Assembly: GCA_037903475.1 (NCBI GenBank) | Contig: JBAJFG010000258.1 | Span: forward strand, 124,001-188,000 | Length of the DNA: 64,000 nucleotides | Source of the DNA: Ancylostoma caninum | Taxonomy: Eukaryota > Nematoda > Chromadorea > Rhabditida > Ancylostomatidae | Direction of reading: 5' to 3' | Translations under genes and position numbers: made by a program | Notes under the pieces: model-generated | The model's input: only the letters and a program-made list of their open reading frames with translations | Told to the model about the DNA's origin: nothing | The model's database searches: none | Shown: positions 57,883 through 64,000 of the stretch, one piece after another | How the letters are laid out: every line of letters starts with the position of its first letter | How positions within the stretch are numbered: the stretch's first letter is position 1

Positions 57883-59244
57883 GCCATGGAAGGTTGTGTC
57901 GCTTTCCCGTAAAACGTGAATTTCACTACATATTTAATGGAATAAGTAAGGAAATTGGCCTTATTGGACCAATTATGCGCTGCTCGGTCTTCCTACTTAG
58001 AAGACGGTATGTTAATACGGTCAGGAAATTCTCTGAAGCTTTGCATAGGGGTGATTTCATGTGCTAATAACGAGCATTAACGCCGCGATCCTTTCCCTAA
58101 ATTTTCTTGCCAAAAAATTGCCCCTTCTTTCGAAATCTTACAGTAACCTCACACCACCAACAGTGCAGCAATTTTACGCCAGCGCTATCTAATGACGTTA
58201 TGATGGAAAATGCGCATGATTTTTGTGATTAGGGCATGAAGTAAGCCACTCAGTTAATTTGGAACTTTTCTTTGAAATTTCCAGGACACAAGGTATAATA
58301 GTGCCAGAAAATCCTCTGTTATCTAATTTACAACTTCTTATTTTTATTAGCTTTCTGAACACCCTTCTTTAAATGCTTAACTTTATAAAAGGTTTATAAA
58401 CACTGCCATGTTTGAAATTGAGGCTGTCTGGGTGGTTTTTGGCGGACACTCCTCTTTACCCGTCACGCGTGAAAATTGCTGTCTAGCCACGCCCACCATG
58501 TACTCCATGGGTTCCCAAAAGAAAACTATTGCTCAACGAGACGGATACGATCCTGAGAGAAGCATGTCTTATGAAATTTCGTCAGTTTGCGGCATACGGA
58601 ACTTCCTCTTCTTCAAAAGCAGGAATAGATGTAACTGTGCAATTAATGATATTCTCCACTTATTTAAGCACTTTTTCTAAATTAAATACATAACAACTGC
58701 AGTAATTTACAGAATTGTTCACTGCAGGAGATTTTGACGACGCAAACAGACCTCTATGATACGTGCTTTTGAGTGTTTTTTGTACACAGTAGCGTGATCT
58801 GCTGTAATCATTAGCAGACAAATGATACATAATAATTAAATTGATGATGAATAGTAGCACCCTGAACACTCCAGAAATCAGCTGGACTATAACTCCCAAT
58901 AAAAGTTCAAGTTTCATAAGAGCAGCTTCCCTCATGCTTTCCCTGCATCTAGAGCAGGGGGATAATCACCGTCGAACACGCATCATTCTACCATGCGTAA
59001 TTATGCGTGATGATAGTATTACTACGGAATGCATTGGGATTCCTTTCTTCGCCTATGACGAATAAGTTGATTTAGTGAATCCTAAGAACCGCTTATGACT
59101 GCAGTATGTGTTGACGATGGTCCAGAACCTATGATTGGGGCGGGCACACCAACACTAGGTTATCTGGTGGAAGTAATATGCATTTCCTAGGAATCATGGG
59201 ACTTATTGTTTCTGGTTTACGGTTTTCTCATTTATTTAACTAAC
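57883..59244. other. Spacer without supported gene
   Basis: A hydrophobic minus frame at 58917-58860 (MKLELLLGVIVQLISGVFR before a GTGCTA) could be a leader exon, but I found no continuation. Otherwise nothing recognisable. Confidence 0.35.
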
Positions 59245-59247
59245 TAT

Positions 59248-59282
<35 letters not shown>

Positions 59283-59283
59283 C
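59245..59283. repeat. (TTTA)n microsatellite
   Basis: About ten TTTA units. A shorter ATAA run is at about 60022-60040. Confidence 0.95.
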
Positions 59284-60252
59284 TAGCTTGTATTCGATTC
59301 CAAAAATCCAGAACTCAGTCTCACTGCTTGTTATGCCACCGTACAATTATAGCATGTCTGGCTAACCAACCAGAGCCCCTATCACTATTGATACCTGTTT
59401 ATGTTTTAGATTCGGTTCTTTGTTCTGAATTGGAGCAATTTTCCCCTGTCCGTGTTGTTTTGAGTTGCTGCTGTTTTTGAGCTAATTTGTCACGTTAATT
59501 CTTGGTTGCGCCTTTGTACACCGTTTGGATTGTCTCTTATCGCCTGGCTAGGATGATACATCTTTGCGTTCAGTAGATAGTTCTAATACACTGCTCCTTT
59601 CTTAGGCCTTCACTCCCACTTTGCTACAACTAACCTGTTCCCGTCACCAATGCTGTAACTCAGAAGTGCTGGCTACCCAACATGTTGGTTCCGCAGGGGA
59701 TAGCAGCCAGCATACCTGCGTGCCGAAGCTCCAACATGTTCTGAAGGCACATTGCTGGATGACACGTGGCTGGCTGGTGAGGGTATATCCGGCACTTCTT
59801 TGTCTTTCTACACAGCAGTTCACCTATATCTTGGTTTGTAGCATGGGCAGGTCGACTAACAGAGGAAAGTGTATAGATCTTCGTTCTTGGCTCATTCGGA
59901 AACTGTAGCCCCTATCATAATGATGGGAAGCTGGCGACAAGAGCCATTCAAATGGCATATTTTTACCTAGTATTCAGTTTTTTTTTTCTTTTTTGGAGCA
60001 CCAGTAATGGCTGGTGTATAGAATAAATAAATAAATAAATAAAAAATATTGCGTATTGGCCGTGTTTGGAACACAATGGCAGTGGGGTTGAATATCGGGA
60101 TATCAAATAAATTTGTCCATTTTTCAACTGCCTCTTCTTCCGCAAAATAAGAGTATTTCACGAAATATGTGTGATCATTACAAAGCTCTCTCTTTGCTCT
60201 ACAATAATACTGAACTGCCTTTCTGGATAACTGAGCGTGGACTGAATTGCAG

Positions 60253-61483
60253 GCGTTGGAAATAATCGAAGTTCTGGACCACGAAGAACACATCCTTCGC
60301 GAACAGTATGATCGCGTTGTTAATGAAACGAATGGAACACCTCGCTAATCGCTAAAATTCTGATATTAGCTATTCGTTTCCCACATTGCAATTATAAGGC
60401 AGTTCATACAAGATGCGTGCGTTTGACGCGCGTGCGTCTATATGATGAAGGATCGTGCGAGTCGCATCGCTTACGCAGCTCAGACGCAAGCGTTTACGGG
60501 CTCGCGGCATTCGCGCCTTCTTTTAATTGAGGTTGTGAATGGCGCGTTGAATGGTCCTCATGGAAAATCCTTCGCGAATGAATACGTGCGTCTGACGCAT
60601 GTACCCTAGTATAAGTTGCCTTATAGTCAGAGTTTTGATGAGCAATAAAGGGAGCTAAGGAAGCAATGACCACTAATCTACAAACGCCACCCTGTTGATG
60701 GGCCTCTTTTTCCCAATCAGCTGCTGAAGATGAGAAACTTCTGAAATTCTCCGTGAAATGCTGGAGAATGTTAAAAAAAACACTGCGCATTCATGCGCTT
60801 CAGGCTGTGTTAGGAAAGTTGTCCACGATTCTCCGTAATGTATCTGTTTAGGCAAAGTTTATCCTCTACAAAACCTGTAGAGTAAACCTAATCTTGTTTC
60901 TGTATCCACAATAAGCTTGAAAAACACCAGGAATCCAGCCCTAAATCAGCTTTTTCTTCATTCCCTCTCCTCTTCATCTGGAAGTCAAGGCCACGCCCAT
61001 TCGTCAACGTTGCAGATGTCATTTGCATCTAATGAAACGTCATCAACCGTAGATGATCGATCTCTCGTCGAACTGCAGTATGTGATGTTGGCAGAACCAA
61101 CGACTTACTAATTAGTTACTAGTAAATCATTAATTATTGATGCGCTACGATGTGGGGATCAAACGCTGGACAACTGATCCTCAACGGTGCTCCCCAACGG
61201 AAGATTTTGTTCTCCATTTTGGACAAATGGAATAACAATCAGATGGAAAGATGGGCGGAGTCTGAAGAGACTGGGCGGGGTAAGTTTCTTCATTCAGCCC
61301 TGCAGCACTATATAGTAGTTTTTATTCTTGAGAAAAGGATGCTCAGTGCTCTGAGCCCTCTCCAAACAGCGTGATCTCTTCGCGTGGTCGACAGTGGCCG
61401 ATTTTTTTTTGCTGCTAGTAGCCAATTTGCCTGGCGACGATATGCGTATGTCAATGGGCCAAGAATCCATGAGGGAGAATTAA
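60253..61483 (+). CDS. Unidentified gene, exon cluster
   Basis: Several plus-strand exon-like segments. 60253-60348 (acceptor TTGCAG) reads ALEIIEVLDHEEHILREQYD and reaches a TAA at 60346, or splices earlier. A segment starting at 60721 (acceptor CAATCAG) reads EDEKLLKFSVKCWRMLKKTL then HALQAVLGKLSTILR. A Ser-rich segment at about 60927-61076 ends before a GTATGT. 61150-61279 starts MWGSNAGQLILNGAPQR and ends with a perfect GTAAGT donor. It joins in phase to 61419-61483, ending DDMRMSMGQESMREN before TAA. The last two exons are the best supported. The earlier segments do not all chain, so there may be two genes. No family recognised. Confidence 0.4.
60394..60625. mobile_element. Fold-back MITE, GGCAATTTATAC family, copy 2
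   Basis: Ends ATAAGGCAGTTCATACAAGA and CTAGTATAAGTTGCCTTATA. The interior shares CGCGTGCG, TATATGATGAAG, GCAGCTCAGACGCA and GGCGCGTTGA-type words with 10572-10810. Lies between exon-like segments of the unidentified gene. Confidence 0.8.
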
Positions 61484-61959
61484 CAGCAAACATTTTTATA
61501 GAGCTATTGAATGTGCTGCTCAGAAAATTCGAAGTGTTTCCAGAGTATTCCTCCACTTTTTTTGCTGATCCCTTCGAAGTGCTGCTGTCACGACAGATAG
61601 AACATATAAGGCATTTGTCAAGGAGTGAACATCGGTGCAGTTGCGGACCCAGTTCAAAGGCTAGATGGAAATTGCTAAAAATCGGCTAGCCTCTCGATTG
61701 AGAATTTGATCTACTGGAATGGATCAGCTCGTGCGCGCATTGCAATGCGATGTTTACTACGAGGTGAATGCCCTGTACGGGCTCTCGGCCAACAACGGAC
61801 GATTTGTGCAATTTCGATCTACTGATCTATTGACCTATCGATTATCTTCGCTGTTCAGGTGTTGTGGCGGCTTGCATTCTCAACATCACCTAAAGTTTCT
61901 AGGCTTTTCTTTTCTTTCAAGCATTTTCAAGTTTCTAGCATCCAATTCGTTTGACTCGA

Positions 61960-62085
61960 TTCATTCATTCATTCATTCATTCATTCATTCATTCATTCAT
62001 TCATTCATTCATTCATTCATTCATTCATTCAATCATCCATTCATTCATTCATTCGTTCATTCATTGATTCACTCATTCACTCAAT
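61960..62085. repeat. (TTCA)n microsatellite
   Basis: About 18 clean units followed by about 50 bp of degenerate ones (ATCC, GTTC, TGATTC). Confidence 0.95.
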
Positions 62086-62524
62086 CAGTCGCGATTACAG
62101 CAATATGGTTTAGTTGGTGAAGCATTCAATGTGCTACTCAGCGCTAGCGCTATCGCTATCAGCCCACCGAGGTGAACCTGAGCCTTGATGCATCATCGAC
62201 TTTACCCAGGGTAAATGTGTTGACGCCCATGTTAAAGACAGTTCAATTTGTGTGATGCTAACACCGTTACCCTGAATAATCTTGATGATACCCAGACTTG
62301 ATGAGTTTGTTCCCTTAAGGCGAGGATCGAACCAATGGCCGTGTGCACCAGCTATGCCTCTTTCCACTGCGCTGCACGCGTTCAGAAGGTGGAGGTTGGG
62401 GGGGGAGGTGTTCTGCCTTAGTATCCAAACAAAATCATACCTAAGTGATTCATTCACTCATCATTTGCGTGTGATGATCAGATCGAAAATGTGACAAACT
62501 AGCCGGGATTCCGCCAAGGCGCAG

Positions 62525-62826
62525 TGATGACAATGCATCGTGACTCAGCTGTTTGCCTGCGTGACAAGAGGTACGCTGCTGAGCTGTGATTGGTTGATTC
62601 ATGCACGCGCGGCTGCAGCCATCGAAGGTTCCAGCTGTTCTGCAGGGAAATGGGCAAGTTTTCTAAGCTTGAGTAGGACATATAAATGCTACCACAGCCA
62701 ACAAACTGTGAGGAGGTGGCCACCACCCATGTCATTCAATGCGTCCAATTTGAACGATCAGGCTGAACTTGAGGTGAATACGCGTGCGGCGCGGTAGCGT
62801 CGCGGCGTACATCTTGACCGCCACCC
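62525..62826. repeat. Dispersed repeat, copy of 3603-3897 family
   Basis: Shares GACAAGAGGTACGCTGCTG, GTGATTGGTTGATTCATG, ACTGTGAGGAGGTGGCCAC, ACGCGTGCGGCGCGG and ATCTTGACCGCCACC with the copy at 3.6 kb, in the same order. Confidence 0.8.
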
Positions 62827-64000
62827 CAGCTGTTTCATGTAATAAGGCAAAAGAAAAAAGACGTGAGAAGACAGTGCTGCATTAACTGGTCGGGTCCACT
62901 ATTTCGACGATCTAATTGAATGAGCGGTCTCAAAAAAATTGACGGTGGCGATAATGATCGGCTCGACTGTGCTCAATTTGCACATCACACCGGCTCCTGT
63001 ATCATCTCATGGTAGTTGTGCAATTTCACGTAGAAAATACGTGAGAAATCGGAGGTGTTTTGTGAAGTAGATAATTGAAATAATTAGCTTAAATCCTCTA
63101 CAAATGGTTTTGCCTTCACAGTTCGTAGCAGCAAACGGGCCTGCAATTTCACTTTGTAGGTCCATGATAAATGAGAGGTATTATGTGGAACAGATAATTG
63201 AAATAATCGGATTTATTTTGCTTCTCCAACACAGTTTGCATTGAACGAACATAAGAACCATCACTATTAATAGCACATTGCCATTTAACAGGTGGATGCC
63301 GCCTGTGTGGAAATCCTTCTTCACATCTTCGTAATCCTTCCAAAAGCCGGAATTTTCGTGGCACTGAAGTTCTGCCGCGTTGTACGTGACAGTTGAGGGA
63401 CCCATCGCCATAGACATTTTTACCCCATCACTTGAAGGCAAGGTCCGGTCAAAATCTTGCTTACCCAGGTTTTTTGGTCTCTGGAGTCCAGATCATGTGT
63501 GTAGCACGTATCTCAAGTTTGAGACCTCGGTACAAGCTCTATCGCTATATATGGGAAAAAACGTCCGAGGATTAGGGTAGCCATAAGAAAACGCGCTCCA
63601 ACCGACAAAGGCTGCGCGAGTGCACACTGAACAGCGATGGACGCTCAGAAACATACAGCCTAACGGACACTTCATGAAACCATCCCCACTCCATCAAACG
63701 GGTTTGAATAAGAATTTTTTCCTACGACGCCACAACAGACAGCATGTAGGGCGCGCCATATAACGTCATTTGAAGGCACGGACACCGCAAACCCGCAAAC
63801 GCCGCAGCAGAATTGGTCGATGGAAAGCGCTTGTTGTGGGACCTTTTCAAGGATTTTTCTATAGTTTTCGTTCAAGGTGTCGCCGTGGGCCGCGAATCTA
63901 GTAGAAATTCGGGAGATGGAATTTTGCCCGGTCCTTGCCTTTAAGTTGCTGTGCTTCATAAATTGGTGAAGTAATAGAGGTCGGACTTGCTTATGGTCAA
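62827..64000. other. Right end of window, no firm gene
   Basis: Minus frames at 63959-63672 and 63441-63181 are open and coding-like (for example STVTYNAAELQCHENSGFW and NENYRKILEKVPQQALSID), but carry no splice structure I can join. They may be exons of a gene extending beyond the window or a dispersed repeat. Confidence 0.35.

Noticed and set aside
59245..62085. CRISPR-like array from the periodic TTTA and TTCA runs
   Set aside because: These are 4-bp microsatellites with no spacer structure, in a eukaryotic genome.

Overview
The window looks like nuclear DNA of a strongylid (clade V) parasitic nematode, most probably a hookworm; the genus is inference. Genes are split into many short exons with TTTCAG/TTYYAG acceptors, and gene density is low. 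Two single-domain TIMP genes (a family prominent in hookworms) sit beside orthologues of Caenorhabditis germline genes. Introns and spacers are packed with fold-back MITEs and decayed non-LTR retroelements. No bacterial features, CRISPR array or credible tRNA gene was seen.

Layout. (1) 0.07-9.3 kb, minus strand: mob-4 (MOB4/phocein, a STRIPAK subunit) followed by an rfs-1/RAD51D-like recombination gene, same order and strand, possibly an operon. (2) 9.3-19.5 kb: essentially gene-free, a nest of inverted-repeat elements. They include two of three 198-bp palindromic MITE copies (one inside a larger inverted-repeat element) and a 474-bp fold-back. (3) 19.5-22.9 kb, plus: henn-1, the small-RNA 2'-O-methyltransferase. 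(4) 25-56 kb: a locus of secreted proteins. Four members of one unrecognised family lie on the plus strand at 25-27 kb, 30.1-31.8 kb, 40.4-41.1 kb (dead copy) and 54.2-55.6 kb. They have a signal peptide, proline-rich exons, a helical region and a terminal C-[IML]-E-x-Y-C motif. Two inverted TIMP genes lie among them (34.8-35.7 kb minus; 49.6-51.8 kb plus). This block also holds a segmental duplication (39.4-41.5 kb against 53.1-57.9 kb), a CR1/jockey-like retroelement (45.2-49.4 kb), RTE-like and helicase relics, a candidate solo LTR and a 250-bp AT/GT microsatellite. (5) 55.8-57.6 kb: a 1.85-kb insertion in one arm of the duplication, with short terminal inverted repeats and a ubiquitin-specific-protease exon fragment. 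(6) 57.9-64 kb: mostly spacer with simple repeats, MITEs and exons of an unidentified plus-strand gene near 60-61.5 kb.

How the genes fit together: the first 23 kb carry conserved cell-biology and germline genes (STRIPAK, recombination, piRNA/siRNA methylation). The centre is a rapidly evolving block of genes for secreted proteins that has grown by tandem and inverted duplication with transposon insertion. All splice models were built by eye from splice sites, reading-frame phase and family resemblance, without alignment software.
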